NCBI RefSeq assembly: GCF_003937945.1
Contig: NZ_RSEC01000021.1
Span: 124,001-188,000, forward strand
Length of the DNA stretch: 64,000 bases
Source: Amycolatopsis eburnea
GTDB taxonomy: Bacteria > Actinomycetota > Actinomycetes > Mycobacteriales > Pseudonocardiaceae
Direction of reading: 5' to 3'
Shown here: positions 9,117-18,397 of the stretch, in pieces
Numbering within the stretch: position 1 is the first letter of the stretch
How the letters are laid out: each line of letters opens with the position of its first letter
Made by a program: the position numbers and the translations under genes
The notes under the pieces: generated by a model
Told to the model about the DNA's origin: nothing
Databases searched by the model: none
The model's input: only the letters and a program-made list of their open reading frames with translations

Positions 9117-10719
9117 TCAGCTCGGCCGGCGCGGTCCGCCCGAGGTAGGGCAGCGACGCCGCCAGCAGCGGGTCGAGCCCCGGATCGTCCGGCGTGAGCT
9201 CGCGGATCAGGCCGTCCCGCGAACGGACCAGGCAGCGGCCCGGCAGGCGCGCGGCCGCGAGGTGCGCGTCGGGCCACCGCCGGAGCGTGTCGGCGGCCCA
9301 CTCGGCGAAGCGGCCGTGCTCGGCTTCCGGCAGGTCGGTGAAGACGATCGCGGCCGCGGAAAGCTGTCGCAGGCTCGCCCGCGTGCAGTGCGCCGACAGG
9401 TGCTGGTGGTCGACCTGGTGCGGCACGTCCGTCGCCGGGAATCGCAGGAGGGTGGTCGAATCCGCCTCGGCCACCGCGCCCGTGACGTAGGCGGCGATCG
9501 CCGTGCGCACCGGCCGCACCGGCTCGTGGCTGGTGAATTCGGCGTCGCCGGCGGGCTCCGGCAGCCCCATCAGTTCGTAGAACGCCGCGCGGAGCAGGGC
9601 GGCCGACCGGCCCGGAACGGCGACCGCTCGGCGCACGACTTCCTCGTGGCAGCCGGCCACGTGACCCTCGAGCACTTTCGCGAGCTGCGAAGGCAGTGGT
9701 TCCGCCCCGGTCAATCGCGGCGCCCGCGCGGCCAGTGCCGCAGCGGGCGAGCCGGGAACGAGCGTGGCGGGTTCCCCTTCCGCCAGCAGGACGGGAAGGT
9801 CTTGGGAGGCGGCGTAGAGCGCGACCGACCCGCTGTCGGTGATCACGCAGTTCGCGGCCGTGATCGCGGTTTGCCACCCCGAGTCGGGCGGGATCACCCG
9901 CAGCCCGGCCTGCCGCGCCTGGGCCAGCCAGGCTTCGACCTGCCACGGACCGTGCGCCGCGGTGATCCCCGGGTGCAGCACCAAGCAGACCGCGAACTCG
10001 TCGACCGGCAGCTCCGACACGAGCCGCAACGGCAGCCGTGGATGCGTTCCCAGCAGTGAGGCCGGTCCCCAGGTGGACGCGATCGTCACCAGTTTCCGGC
10101 CGGCGGCGCCCAATGCCTCCCGGTACTCCCCGGCGCGGTGCGTCCCGGCGTTGATCCGGTCGAGGCAGGGGTCGCCGACGACGCGTGCGCGGTCCGCCGC
10201 CGGGGGACTCACCCGGCGCAGCTGGTGGATCTGGTCTTCGTGGGTCACCGCGATGAGCGCCGGGACCACCTGCTCGTCACGGACCAGCCGGCGCGGATCC
10301 ATCCCGGCGATCACCGTGCCGCCCGGGTAGTACTTCTGGAACCCGATGCCGTGCGGCAGCAGCACCACCGGCGAGCCGAGCAGGTGCAGGTCGTCGTTCT
10401 CGCTGGCCGCGATGACGAGGTCGAACCGCTCGCCGACGGCTCGCTCCCACGCGACGACGGCGACACCGAGCCGCTGGAGCAGCGCGGGCACCCCCGCGCC
10501 CAGGATGGCGGGCCGATGCTCGTTGTAGGTGAACACGACCTGGACGCGATGGTCGTTTTCGAACAGCGTCAACGCGTCGAGCAAGCGGTTCACCGTCGTG
10601 ACGGTCCGCGCCACGACCAGCACGCGCCGCTCGAACCCGACCGTCAGCCAGGGTTCGAAGCCGGTCGCCACCTGGATGTTCCGCCGGAAAACGCCGGGGG
10701 GGGGGTACTTATTTCGCAC
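9070..10719 (-). CDS. GT-B-like transferase, CDP-glycerol glycerophosphotransferase/epimerase-like (start uncertain)
   Basis: The product has up to 549 residues. It shows an alternating Rossmann-like pattern: RRVLVVARTVTTVNRLLD near the start, VVLLPHGIGFQKYY, KLVTIASTWGPASL, and VITDSGSVALYAAS with the TDSGS element typical of GT-B enzymes such as UDP-GlcNAc 2-epimerase and teichoic-acid polymerases. I infer a cell-envelope transferase, but the donor cannot be named. The frame opens at GTG 10719, and codons 5-8 fall in a run of ten C residues (10696-10705 on the plus strand as G). Length variation there would switch the frame. A later start, near the TVGFERRV segment, would avoid the run. The C-terminal 150 residues match nothing I recognise. 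Confidence 0.6.
   Translation of the reverse strand: MRNKYPPPGVFRRNIQVATGFEPWLTVGFERRVLVVARTVTTVNRLLDALTLFENDHRVQVVFTYNEHRPAILGAGVPALLQRLGVAVVAWERAVGERFDLVIAASENDDLHLLGSPVVLLPHGIGFQKYYPGGTVIAGMDPRRLVRDEQVVPALIAVTHEDQIHQLRRVSPPAADRARVVGDPCLDRINAGTHRAGEYREALGAAGRKLVTIASTWGPASLLGTHPRLPLRLVSELPVDEFAVCLVLHPGITAAHGPWQVEAWLAQARQAGLRVIPPDSGWQTAITAANCVITDSGSVALYAASQDLPVLLAEGEPATLVPGSPAAALAARAPRLTGAEPLPSQLAKVLEGHVAGCHEEVVRRAVAVPGRSAALLRAAFYELMGLPEPAGDAEFTSHEPVRPVRTAIAAYVTGAVAEADSTTLLRFPATDVPHQVDHQHLSAHCTRASLRQLSAAAIVFTDLPEAEHGRFAEWAADTLRRWPDAHLAAARLPGRCLVRSRDGLIRELTPDDPGLDPLLAASLPYLGRTAPAELITVGARTAKVAIRVH
10696..10705. repeat. Ten-base homopolymer (G10/C10) inside the 5' end of the transferase gene
   Basis: Ten consecutive G residues (C on the coding strand) lie 15-24 nt after the first possible start codon of the transferase gene. 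A small in-frame upstream reading frame (ATG at 10798, 29 codons, TAA at 10709-10711) ends 3 nt before the tract. A tract this long at a coding 5' end is the classical substrate of slipped-strand phase variation. It is also a common sequencing or assembly error site. Confidence 0.8.
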
Positions 10720-10961
10720 GGTGCGCCGCCGGACCGATCACGTCGCGGCCGCGGTCGACCCGCGGCGGCGCGCCCACGGTGGGCAGAGTGATCAGCATGC
10801 CTTGAGACTACGTGGCGGTGCTGCCGCGCAAGATGTCGTGGCGGCCCGATGGGGAACTCCGGGGGAGTCGAAAGGGCAAGCCGCGGCGGTCTCGCGGCTC
10901 GTGTCCTGCCGGGTCACTAGGATCGGCCGAATGCTGATCTTGGGCGAGGGAGTCGGTTGCT

Positions 10962-13900
10962 GTGGGTAACCCGTTGGTCGCGCAGGCGCAGGATTCCACG
11001 AAGTCGTATTCCGGTGTGCCGCTGCTCGAAGACGCCATCGGCCTGAAGGACGCCATCGAGAGCGGGGACTGGGCCTCGGTCGCGATGGGCGCGGTGGGCA
11101 CCGCGCTGGACGCGCTGACCGCGGTGATGGACCCCTTCGGCGCGATCTTCGCCGCCGGCGTCGGGTGGCTGATCGAGCACGTCGGGCCGCTCAAGGAAGC
11201 GCTCAACGCGCTCACCGGGAACGCCGACGAGATCGCGGCGCAGTCGCAGACCTGGAACAACATCGCCAAAGAGCTCGAGGACGTCTCGACCGAGCTGACG
11301 AACGCGGTCAAGGCCGACCTCAACGGCTGGCAGGGTCCCGCCGCCGACAACTACCGCAAGCGTGCCGAAGACACGTCCGGGCTGCTGGCCGCCGCGCAGA
11401 AGGGGTGCGAAGGCGCCGGAAGCGGCGTGAAGACCGCCGGTGAGGTCGTCGGCGCGGTCCGGACGCTGGTGCGCGACATCATCGCCGAACTCGTCGGGCA
11501 CCTGATTTCGTGGGCGCTGCAGGTGGTGTTCACCCTCGGCATCGGGCTGACCTGGGTGGTGCCGCAGGTCGTCGCCGCCGTCGCGAAGACCGCGTCGAAG
11601 ATCGCGAGCCTCACGACCAAGCTCGTCAAGGCACTCAAGGCATTGGTGCCGCTGCTGAAGAAGGCGGGCACCCTGTTCGAGGACGCCGCCAAGGGACTGA
11701 AGAACATCAAGGGCGGCAAGGTCGGCCCGCCGCCCAAGCCGGGGAAGATCGACGGCAACCCGAAGTCGCCCGACGTCAAGGACGGCAAGGGCGGCAAGGA
11801 CGGCGACTCCACCACCACCTCCGGTGACCACTCGGGCGGGGGCAAGGGCGGCGGCTCGTCGTCCGGGGACCACGCCGGCGGCGGGGGCAAGGACGGCGGC
11901 GGGGGCAAGGACGACTCCACCTCGACCTCGGGCGACCACTCCGGCAACGGCAACAAGACCCCGGGCGACCCGCCGCCGGCAAAGGGCAAGACCGGCGACA
12001 CCGGCGGCGGGGGCAAGGAAACCTGGGAGTGCAAGACCGACCCGGTGGACATCGCGCGCGGCAACGTCGTGATCGACCAGCTCGACCTGGAGCTGCCGTC
12101 GCCGCTGGTGCTGGAGCGGCTGCACGTCTCGTCCTACCGCGCCGGCCGGTGGTTCGGCCCCACCTGGGTGTCCACTGTGGACCAGCGGCTGGCGGTGGGC
12201 CGCGAGCACGTCCGGTGCTACGCCGCGGACGGCACCACTCTCGTCTACCCGCTCGCCGCGCCGGGCACGCCGGTGCTGCCCCTGGACGGGCCGCGGCGCC
12301 CGCTGACCCGGCACGCCGACGGCAGCTACACCCAGGCCGATCCGCTGCGGGGCCGGGAACTGCGGTTCGCCGCGTTGCCGGGACGCGGCGCCGCCGAACT
12401 CGTCGTGCAGTCGGTCACCGACGAAGACGGCGCCCGGGTCGACTTCGGCTACGACGCCCTCGGCGCGCCGCGGACCCTGCGGCACTCCGCCGGGTACCGG
12501 GTGGAGCTGGAGACCGAAAGCGGGCGGGTCACCGCCGTCCACGTGACCGACCCGGCCGGCCAGGCCCGGGTCCTGGTGCGGCGCTTCGGCTACGACGCGC
12601 TAGGACGCCTGACGAGTGAGTTCAACGCCTCCGGCCGTCCGCAGGTCTACGACTACGACGGCGCGGGCCGCGTCACCGGCTGGCAGGACCGCAACGGCAC
12701 CTGGTTCCGCTACGTCTACGACACCGACGGCCGCTGCGTCCGCACCATCGGCGACCGCGGCTTCTACGACGCCGAGTTCGTGTATGACACCGAGCGCCGG
12801 ATCACGACGTTCACCGATTCCCTCGGCCACTCCGGCGAGTACCACTTCAACGAAGCCAACCAGCTCGTCCGCGAGGTCGGCCCGCTGGGCCAGGTCACCA
12901 CGTCCGAGTGGGACCGCGACGACCGCCTGCTGTCCCGCACCGACCCGCTCGGGCACACGACGTCGTTCGCCTACGACGAGCGGGGCGGGCTCCGGTCGGT
13001 GACCCGGCCGGACGGCTCGGTCCTGCGGGTCACCCAGGACGCCGCCGGGCTGACGATCGAGACGACCGCCGACGACGGCACCGTGCTTTCCCGCTTCTAC
13101 CCGCGCGACGAGGCGCCGGACCCGTACACCGAGCCCCTCGGCATCGCGAAACCGCTGACCTCCGAGCAGGCCGCCTGGACGCGCGGGGACGAAGAGCCGC
13201 CGCCGGTCGAGCGGGACGTGTTCGGGCGGCCGAAGTCGGTGCTCAACCGGTCCGGGCAGCACGTCGTGCTCGGCTGGACCGCCGACGGGCACGAGCGGCT
13301 GCGCGTGCGGCCCTCCGGCGTGCGCGAGACGCGCGGCTACGACGCGGAGGGCAACGAGGTCGAGCACGTCAACGGCGCCGGGCTGGCCGAACGGACCGAG
13401 TACGGCCCGTTCGACCTGGTGACCGCGACGATCGACGCGTCGGGCGCGCGGACGACCTACACCTACGACACCGAGCTGCGGCCCAGCACGGTCACCAACC
13501 CGCTCGGGCAGACCTGGACCTACCGCTACGACCCGGCGGGCCGGGTGGTCGAGGAAACGGACTTCGACGGCCGCACGCTCAGCTTCGGCTACGACCGGGC
13601 GGGCCGGCTCGTCCGGGCGGTGAACGGCGCGGGCGAGCACACCGAATACGTCCGCGACGTGCTCGGCAACGTCGTCGAACGCCGTTCCCCGGCCGGCACG
13701 ACGCGCTTCACCTACGACGCGGTCGGGCGGATGACGGCCGCGGTCATGGCCGACGTCGAGCTCCGCGTCACCTACGACGGCGAGGGCAACGTGCTCAGCG
13801 AGTCGGTCGACGGCCGGACGCTGACGCACGCCTACGAGGCCGACGGCACCGTGCGGCGGCGCACCCCGTCCGGAGTGGACAGTGTGTGGACCTTCGACGA

Positions 13901-15815
13901 CGCCGGGCGGCCCGCGTCGCTCGTCGTCGCCGGGCACACCGTGCGCTTCGAGCACGACGCCGGTGGCCGCGAGGTCTCGCGCGCCGTCGAAGGCGGGGTC
14001 GCGGTCACGCAGGTCTTCGACGTCGACGACAACCTGGTCGGCCAGTCGGTGCTGGCCGCGGGGGCGCCGCCGCGGCACCGGCGGTTCAGCTACCGGCCGG
14101 ACGGGCTGCTGACCGGCATCGACGACGACGCGGCCGGGCCGACCCGGCTCGTGCTCGACGCCACCGGGCGGGTGGCCGAGGTGCACGGCGCGGCCGGCAG
14201 CGAGGCCTACCGCTACGACCCCGCCGGGAACGTGGTGGAGACGAGGGAACCCGGCCCGGTGCCGACCGCGGGGCCGCGCCGGTACGCGAACAACCGGCTG
14301 GTCGCGGCCGGCGCCGTCACCTTCGACCACGACGTCCAGGGCCGGGTGATCGCGCGGAACGAGGGCGGCCGGGTCTGGCGGTACCTCTGGGACGGCCAGG
14401 ACCGCCTGCTTTCGGTCACGACCCCCGAGGGCGACCAGTGGTGGTACCGGTACGACCCGATCGGCCGCCGGATCGCCAAGCAGCGCGTCGTCACGTCGGC
14501 CACCGGTGCCCGCGTCGTCGCCGAGTCCTACGAGTTCACCTGGAGCGGCGCGCTGCTGGTGGAGCAGGTGCACGTGGACGCGGCGCAGACCCGGCACGTC
14601 ACCGTCTGGGAGTACCACCCCGGCGACGACCGCCCGGTCGTCCAGGTCGAGCGCGCGGCGACGCTGCGGGACCGGTTCTTCGCGATCGTCACCGACCTGG
14701 TCGGCAAGCCGACCGAGCTGCTCGACGCGGCGGGGGCGCCGGTCTGGCGCGGCAACGCGGGCCTCTGGGGCCGCGAGACCGGCCCGGCGGCCACCCCGCT
14801 CCGGTTCCCGGGCCAGTACGCCGACGCCGAGTCGGGGCTGCACTACAACGTCTTCCGCTACTACGACCCGTCGACCGGCCGGTACCTGAGCCAGGACCCG
14901 CTCGGGCTGGGCCCCGCGCCCAACCCGGCCGCCTACGTCGACAACCCGCTGGCCGACCGCGACCTGCTCGGCCTCGCCTGCGGCAAGGGCGGCAAGAACA
15001 AGACGAACGACCAGCCGGGCGGCGGCGACAACGCGGGCAACATCCCCCGCGGCGGCGGTGGCAAGAAGGGCAAGGGCAAGAACACCGACGACACGCAGGC
15101 CAGCAGCTCCGGCGGTGGCGGCAAGACCGACACCCACTCGCTGGGCAAGCACGACGGCACCGAGGTCCAGGTCGACTCCCACCAGGGCAAGCACCAGCAA
15201 GGCAACCAGAGCTTCGGCATGAAGTACACGGGCGGCTCGGGGACGAAGTTCCCGGACAGCGTCAACGACAAGTGGCACCAGGACTACTTCTCGAAGGAAG
15301 TCGCCAAGTACAGCAACGACCCCGCCTACGCCAAGCACGGCACGGAGGGCAAGAACCCCGGCTCGATCGACCAGAACGTGAACGCGAAGAAGGACACCCT
15401 CGACGCGCACCAGGAGAAGGTCGACGAGCTCGAGGCCGAGCTCAACGCGAAGAAGGCCGCGTACAAGAACGCCTCGCCGGACGACAAGCCGGCGATCATG
15501 GAAGAGGGCAAGAAGCTCAACCAGGAGTTCAAGGACGCGAAGGCCGACCGGGACAAGGCGGAAGCGGACTACAACGACGCCAAGGCGGAGCGCGAGAGCT
15601 ACGACGGCAACCGCAAGTCCGTCCAGTACGACAAGGACGCGAAGGACGACGGCGTCCAGTACGACATGACGTCGTACTGGAAACCGGACGGCAACGGCGG
15701 CGGCAACTGGGTCACGACGTACCACTGCAACCCGGCGGTGCCGAAGGGCGGCAGTGTGGAGAAGGACTGGTGGCAGCCGCACGGGAAGGACATCGCCAAG
15801 CAGTACGGTCTGTGA
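10962..15815 (+). CDS. WXG100-Rhs polymorphic toxin with uncharacterised C-terminal domain
   Basis: This is a 1617-residue modular toxin. Residues about 20-140 form a helical WXG100-like trafficking domain with WQG at 123-125 and a YxxxAxD-like YRKRAED, pointing to type VII-related export. A hydrophobic stretch (about 170-210) and a Gly/Lys/Asp-rich linker (about 245-355) follow, then a DUF6531-type entry (DPVDIARGNVV, about 360). The Rhs core has many YD repeats of the form YDxxGRV/L. The core ends at about 1300-1335 with GLHYNVFRYYDPSTGRYLS, DPLGLGPAPNPAAYVDNP and a variant DLLGLA. The last 280 residues form a Gly/Lys-rich spacer, a long coiled-coil segment (about 1470-1555) and a terminal YWKPDG ... 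TTYHCNP ... DWWQPHG block that I cannot assign to a toxin family. No same-strand immunity gene follows; the next gene is convergent. Confidence 0.9.
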   Translation: MGNPLVAQAQDSTKSYSGVPLLEDAIGLKDAIESGDWASVAMGAVGTALDALTAVMDPFGAIFAAGVGWLIEHVGPLKEALNALTGNADEIAAQSQTWNNIAKELEDVSTELTNAVKADLNGWQGPAADNYRKRAEDTSGLLAAAQKGCEGAGSGVKTAGEVVGAVRTLVRDIIAELVGHLISWALQVVFTLGIGLTWVVPQVVAAVAKTASKIASLTTKLVKALKALVPLLKKAGTLFEDAAKGLKNIKGGKVGPPPKPGKIDGNPKSPDVKDGKGGKDGDSTTTSGDHSGGGKGGGSSSGDHAGGGGKDGGGGKDDSTSTSGDHSGNGNKTPGDPPPAKGKTGDTGGGGKETWECKTDPVDIARGNVVIDQLDLELPSPLVLERLHVSSYRAGRWFGPTWVSTVDQRLAVGREHVRCYAADGTTLVYPLAAPGTPVLPLDGPRRPLTRHADGSYTQADPLRGRELRFAALPGRGAAELVVQSVTDEDGARVDFGYDALGAPRTLRHSAGYRVELETESGRVTAVHVTDPAGQARVLVRRFGYDALGRLTSEFNASGRPQVYDYDGAGRVTGWQDRNGTWFRYVYDTDGRCVRTIGDRGFYDAEFVYDTERRITTFTDSLGHSGEYHFNEANQLVREVGPLGQVTTSEWDRDDRLLSRTDPLGHTTSFAYDERGGLRSVTRPDGSVLRVTQDAAGLTIETTADDGTVLSRFYPRDEAPDPYTEPLGIAKPLTSEQAAWTRGDEEPPPVERDVFGRPKSVLNRSGQHVVLGWTADGHERLRVRPSGVRETRGYDAEGNEVEHVNGAGLAERTEYGPFDLVTATIDASGARTTYTYDTELRPSTVTNPLGQTWTYRYDPAGRVVEETDFDGRTLSFGYDRAGRLVRAVNGAGEHTEYVRDVLGNVVERRSPAGTTRFTYDAVGRMTAAVMADVELRVTYDGEGNVLSESVDGRTLTHAYEADGTVRRRTPSGVDSVWTFDDAGRPASLVVAGHTVRFEHDAGGREVSRAVEGGVAVTQVFDVDDNLVGQSVLAAGAPPRHRRFSYRPDGLLTGIDDDAAGPTRLVLDATGRVAEVHGAAGSEAYRYDPAGNVVETREPGPVPTAGPRRYANNRLVAAGAVTFDHDVQGRVIARNEGGRVWRYLWDGQDRLLSVTTPEGDQWWYRYDPIGRRIAKQRVVTSATGARVVAESYEFTWSGALLVEQVHVDAAQTRHVTVWEYHPGDDRPVVQVERAATLRDRFFAIVTDLVGKPTELLDAAGAPVWRGNAGLWGRETGPAATPLRFPGQYADAESGLHYNVFRYYDPSTGRYLSQDPLGLGPAPNPAAYVDNPLADRDLLGLACGKGGKNKTNDQPGGGDNAGNIPRGGGGKKGKGKNTDDTQASSSGGGGKTDTHSLGKHDGTEVQVDSHQGKHQQGNQSFGMKYTGGSGTKFPDSVNDKWHQDYFSKEVAKYSNDPAYAKHGTEGKNPGSIDQNVNAKKDTLDAHQEKVDELEAELNAKKAAYKNASPDDKPAIMEEGKKLNQEFKDAKADRDKAEADYNDAKAERESYDGNRKSVQYDKDAKDDGVQYDMTSYWKPDGNGGGNWVTTYHCNPAVPKGGSVEKDWWQPHGKDIAKQYGL

Positions 15816-15866
15816 GGTCCGGGCCCGAACCGGTCGAGCACACCGAGCCGGCCGGCGTCCGGTCTG

Positions 15867-17141
15867 TCACGGTCCTTTCCACGAGGACATGAGGCCGGTT
15901 GCCCGCGCGGTGCTGATCCAGGACTCGAGAGCCTGGCGGACGACGGAGCTGATCGCCACCGGCAGGGGCACATCGGCGCTGCCCTTGGTCAAGTAGAACA
16001 TCACTGCGGCGTTGAACGCGTTGTTCCGGCCAGGGACGTCCCGGGACGGCGGCAGGCCGGGAGTGACCGAGACGGTCGGCAGCAGCTCGTTGTCCAGGAT
16101 TATGTGCGCCGACGTTTCGTCCATGGCCGCATGGCCGCGTATCACGGTCACCCGCGGTAATTTTCCGCTGGCAGCGAACTTCTGCAGCGTTTCCTCGACC
16201 GTCGAATCGCCGTCGCTTTCGACGTCCGCGAGCACCATCAGGCGGCATAGTTCGGGAAAGGTACAGATGTACAGATCTATCAGTCTCTGGCTGAACGCTT
16301 CGAGAAGTGCGTCTGCGGAGCTCCTGTGGTCCTCCGGGAGGAAACGTCCGTGGTCGACGCAAACGAGGAGGTTCGGCGAGAGGTTGGCGAGGGAGTGGCA
16401 GAGTTCCTTGTGCAGTCCGGTCCGGAAGTAACCGGACACGTGGAGCACACCGCCGCGGCTGGTTTTCTTGACCAGCTTCTTCAGCAGCGGCCCCCAGTCC
16501 AAGCAGTCCAGCGCTCCCTTGTGAGTGAACGTCGTCCGGTAGCTGCTGTCCGCTTGGAGCAGGTGCAGGGAGACACCGGACTGCATGTGGGCGTCGCGTT
16601 GGTAGTGGGCCCGGCGTATCCACTCCTCGTCGTCCAGCTTGGTGCGGAGCTCACTGCTCAACGCGGTCTGTTCGCCCAGACGTGAGTAGAGGTAGCTCTT
16701 GTGGCGGAAGTTCTGGTACAGGTAGTGCCCGACGTAGCAGGCCGACCCACCACAGTCGTAGCGAACTCGGTCGAGGTTGCTGTATTCGTAGTTCTCGAGG
16801 CGCTTGAGGGTGACGGGCTGCACCATGAGATCGAGGTAGACGCCACCGAGGATGAAGAACCCGGGCCGCCACGAAGTCCGTACGGCTTTCAGTCTCCACT
16901 CCAGGGTGGTGTCGCGGCGGGACAAGCCGGCTCTGCTTCGCCAGCTGGGGTAGAGCTGATCCGCCCCGCGGCGCAGTAGTGCCTCGACGGTGTCGGGAAG
17001 CCGCTTGACCAGGTTCCTGGCGAGGTTCAACAGGGGGCCGCGGAACAACCGCACCAGCGCTGCCGCGATGACGAAGGCGGCGAGCTTCAAGGCGACATCG
17101 TTCAGCAGAACTGTCTTCGATAACTCCAGTACCCTGGTCAT
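15867..17141 (-). CDS. Membrane-anchored PfkB/ribokinase-fold protein lacking the catalytic Asp
   Basis: This 424-residue protein begins with a hydrophobic anchor (about 16-40), followed by a basic linker. The body resembles a PfkB-family sugar/nucleoside kinase: ILGGVYLDLMV as the first strand, GGSACYVGHYLYQNF (131-145) as signature 1, and DVPGRNNAFNAAVMFYL (368-384) at signature 2. Where active kinases have D-T-x-G-A-G-D, this protein has D-V-P-G-R-N-N, so the anion-hole glycine is replaced and the catalytic base Asp is Asn374. It is probably a pseudokinase or a ligand sensor. Codon third positions are less GC-biased than in its neighbours, suggesting transfer. A good GGAG lies 6 nt before ATG 17141. 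It faces the Rhs toxin gene, 51 bp away. Confidence 0.6.
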   Translation of the reverse strand: MTRVLELSKTVLLNDVALKLAAFVIAAALVRLFRGPLLNLARNLVKRLPDTVEALLRRGADQLYPSWRSRAGLSRRDTTLEWRLKAVRTSWRPGFFILGGVYLDLMVQPVTLKRLENYEYSNLDRVRYDCGGSACYVGHYLYQNFRHKSYLYSRLGEQTALSSELRTKLDDEEWIRRAHYQRDAHMQSGVSLHLLQADSSYRTTFTHKGALDCLDWGPLLKKLVKKTSRGGVLHVSGYFRTGLHKELCHSLANLSPNLLVCVDHGRFLPEDHRSSADALLEAFSQRLIDLYICTFPELCRLMVLADVESDGDSTVEETLQKFAASGKLPRVTVIRGHAAMDETSAHIILDNELLPTVSVTPGLPPSRDVPGRNNAFNAAVMFYLTKGSADVPLPVAISSVVRQALESWISTARATGLMSSWKGP

Positions 17142-17200
17142 CGGCGACTCCGAGTTGTCGTTCCAACAGCAACTGGGTGTCGTTGGGAGTCGTGGGGAAA

Positions 17201-17229
17201 GAAATATCTGTTACGCGGGGGTGTATCAA
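17201..17229 (-). promoter_or_regulatory. Putative sigma-70-type promoter of the PfkB-fold gene
   Basis: Read on the minus strand, TTGATA (17229-17224) and TATTTC (17206-17201) are separated by exactly 17 nt. This would start transcription about 50 nt before the ATG at 17141. The rest of the 17142-17524 gap contains no gene I can support. One minus-strand stretch (about 17346-17520) reads as a short open frame without recognisable motifs. Confidence 0.4.
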
Positions 17230-17524
17230 CCCGGCCACCGTGGGGTTACTTTGCCGCAGGTTTGCGGGACTCGGTCTTCGGGGTGAAATTCCTCCACTGT
17301 CGAGCTCTTGGTGTGGCCGTGGCAGGCCGGATTTGCCGGGTCGGCCTAGAAGGGGAGTCCGCTGGGCCGGCGCCGGGTCCCGGCAGCGGTCAACACCGCG
17401 CCCGAGGCGTTGTCGATGAATCGCGTCGGCTCCTGACGTCGCGCACGTCGCCCGACGTGGGTGCGGTTCCCGATGCGCCGATCGCCGCGGATGGTCGTCT
17501 GGGTGCAGGTCGGCCGGGAGGTGA

Positions 17525-18274
17525 TCAATTCGCCGCCGTGGTCACCCAGCCGAGGTGGGCGGAAATGCCCGCCGCCGCCTTCGCCGTTTCGCGGCCCGCG
17601 GCTTCGAGACCGTCTCCCAGCCTCGAAGCCGGGGCTGAGACGTTCAACGCCGCGACCACGCGGCCGCGGAAGTCGCGGATCGGGGCGGACACCCCCACCA
17701 GCCCCGGCTCGAACTCCTCGCGAACCCGGGCGTAGCCGTCGCGACGGGCCTCCTGGATGCTCAGCCACAGCTCCGGCAGAGAAGGGACCCCGGCGAAGCG
17801 GATGTAGAGCTCGTCCGGGGTCGCGTCGAGCAGCAGGACGCGGCCCGCCGACGTGCTGCGGGCCGGGACGGTCCGGCCTTCCCAGTCGTGGGCGCGGAAC
17901 GAATGGCCCGACACCGACAGCAGGGTCAGGACGTCCTGGTCGCGCAGGACGCAGAGGTGCGTGGTCTCCTCCAGCTCGGCCGCCAGGTCGCGCATCACCG
18001 GCTCGGCCGCGCGCGCCAGGCGGTCCTCGATCGTGCGGGCGACCAGGGAGAACAGGCGCCAGCCGAGGCGGTAGCCGAGGGTGTCCGGGTCGCGCTCGAC
18101 GACTCCCTCCTCGGCCAGGGCCTTCAGCGCGCGGGACACCTGGCTCTTCTCGCGGCCCGTGAGCTGGGCGAGGCGGACGACGCCCAGCCCGCCCGCGCGC
18201 CGCGCCTCCGGGGACGCCAGGGCCTCCAGCAGGTCCAGGTCGCGGCGCAGGCCGCCTCGTCCGGGCGTGGGCAT
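17525..18274 (-). CDS. IclR-family transcriptional regulator
   Basis: This 249-residue regulator has a winged HTH at about 10-75 (LDLLEALASPEARRAGGLGVVRLAQLTGREKSQVSRALK...) and an IclR effector-binding domain (about 85-245) containing the typical LLSVSGHSFRAHDW, SAGRVLLLDATPDEL and VSAPIRDFRGRVVAALNVSAP elements. The start is ATG 18274. It is divergent from the enolase-superfamily/alcohol-dehydrogenase pair, with about 120 bp between them, and very likely controls them in response to their sugar-acid or aromatic substrate. The effector is unknown. Confidence 0.92.
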   Translation of the reverse strand: MPTPGRGGLRRDLDLLEALASPEARRAGGLGVVRLAQLTGREKSQVSRALKALAEEGVVERDPDTLGYRLGWRLFSLVARTIEDRLARAAEPVMRDLAAELEETTHLCVLRDQDVLTLLSVSGHSFRAHDWEGRTVPARSTSAGRVLLLDATPDELYIRFAGVPSLPELWLSIQEARRDGYARVREEFEPGLVGVSAPIRDFRGRVVAALNVSAPASRLGDGLEAAGRETAKAAAGISAHLGWVTTAAN

Positions 18275-18397
18275 GGCACGGAACGTACCGGGAGTTGGCG
18301 TCAGCGCAACGGGCGTTGCGATGTCAGGCCGGGTCTTGCCCGCCGGTTTCGCCCGCTCCTACCGTCGGCGTACTGCCGGCCGGACCGGGGAGCGCCC

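Noticed and set aside
12600..15892. Very long open frames on both strands inside the Rhs gene (up to about 1060 codons)
   Set aside because: They are out-of-frame shadows of a repetitive GC-rich gene; composition is dominated by Arg/Ala/Gly or Val, and no motifs, ribosome sites or plausible domains are present.
17346..17524. Possible transposase fragment between the IclR and PfkB-fold genes
   Set aside because: A short minus-strand frame is open, but no DDE residues, HTH or terminal inverted repeats could be found.
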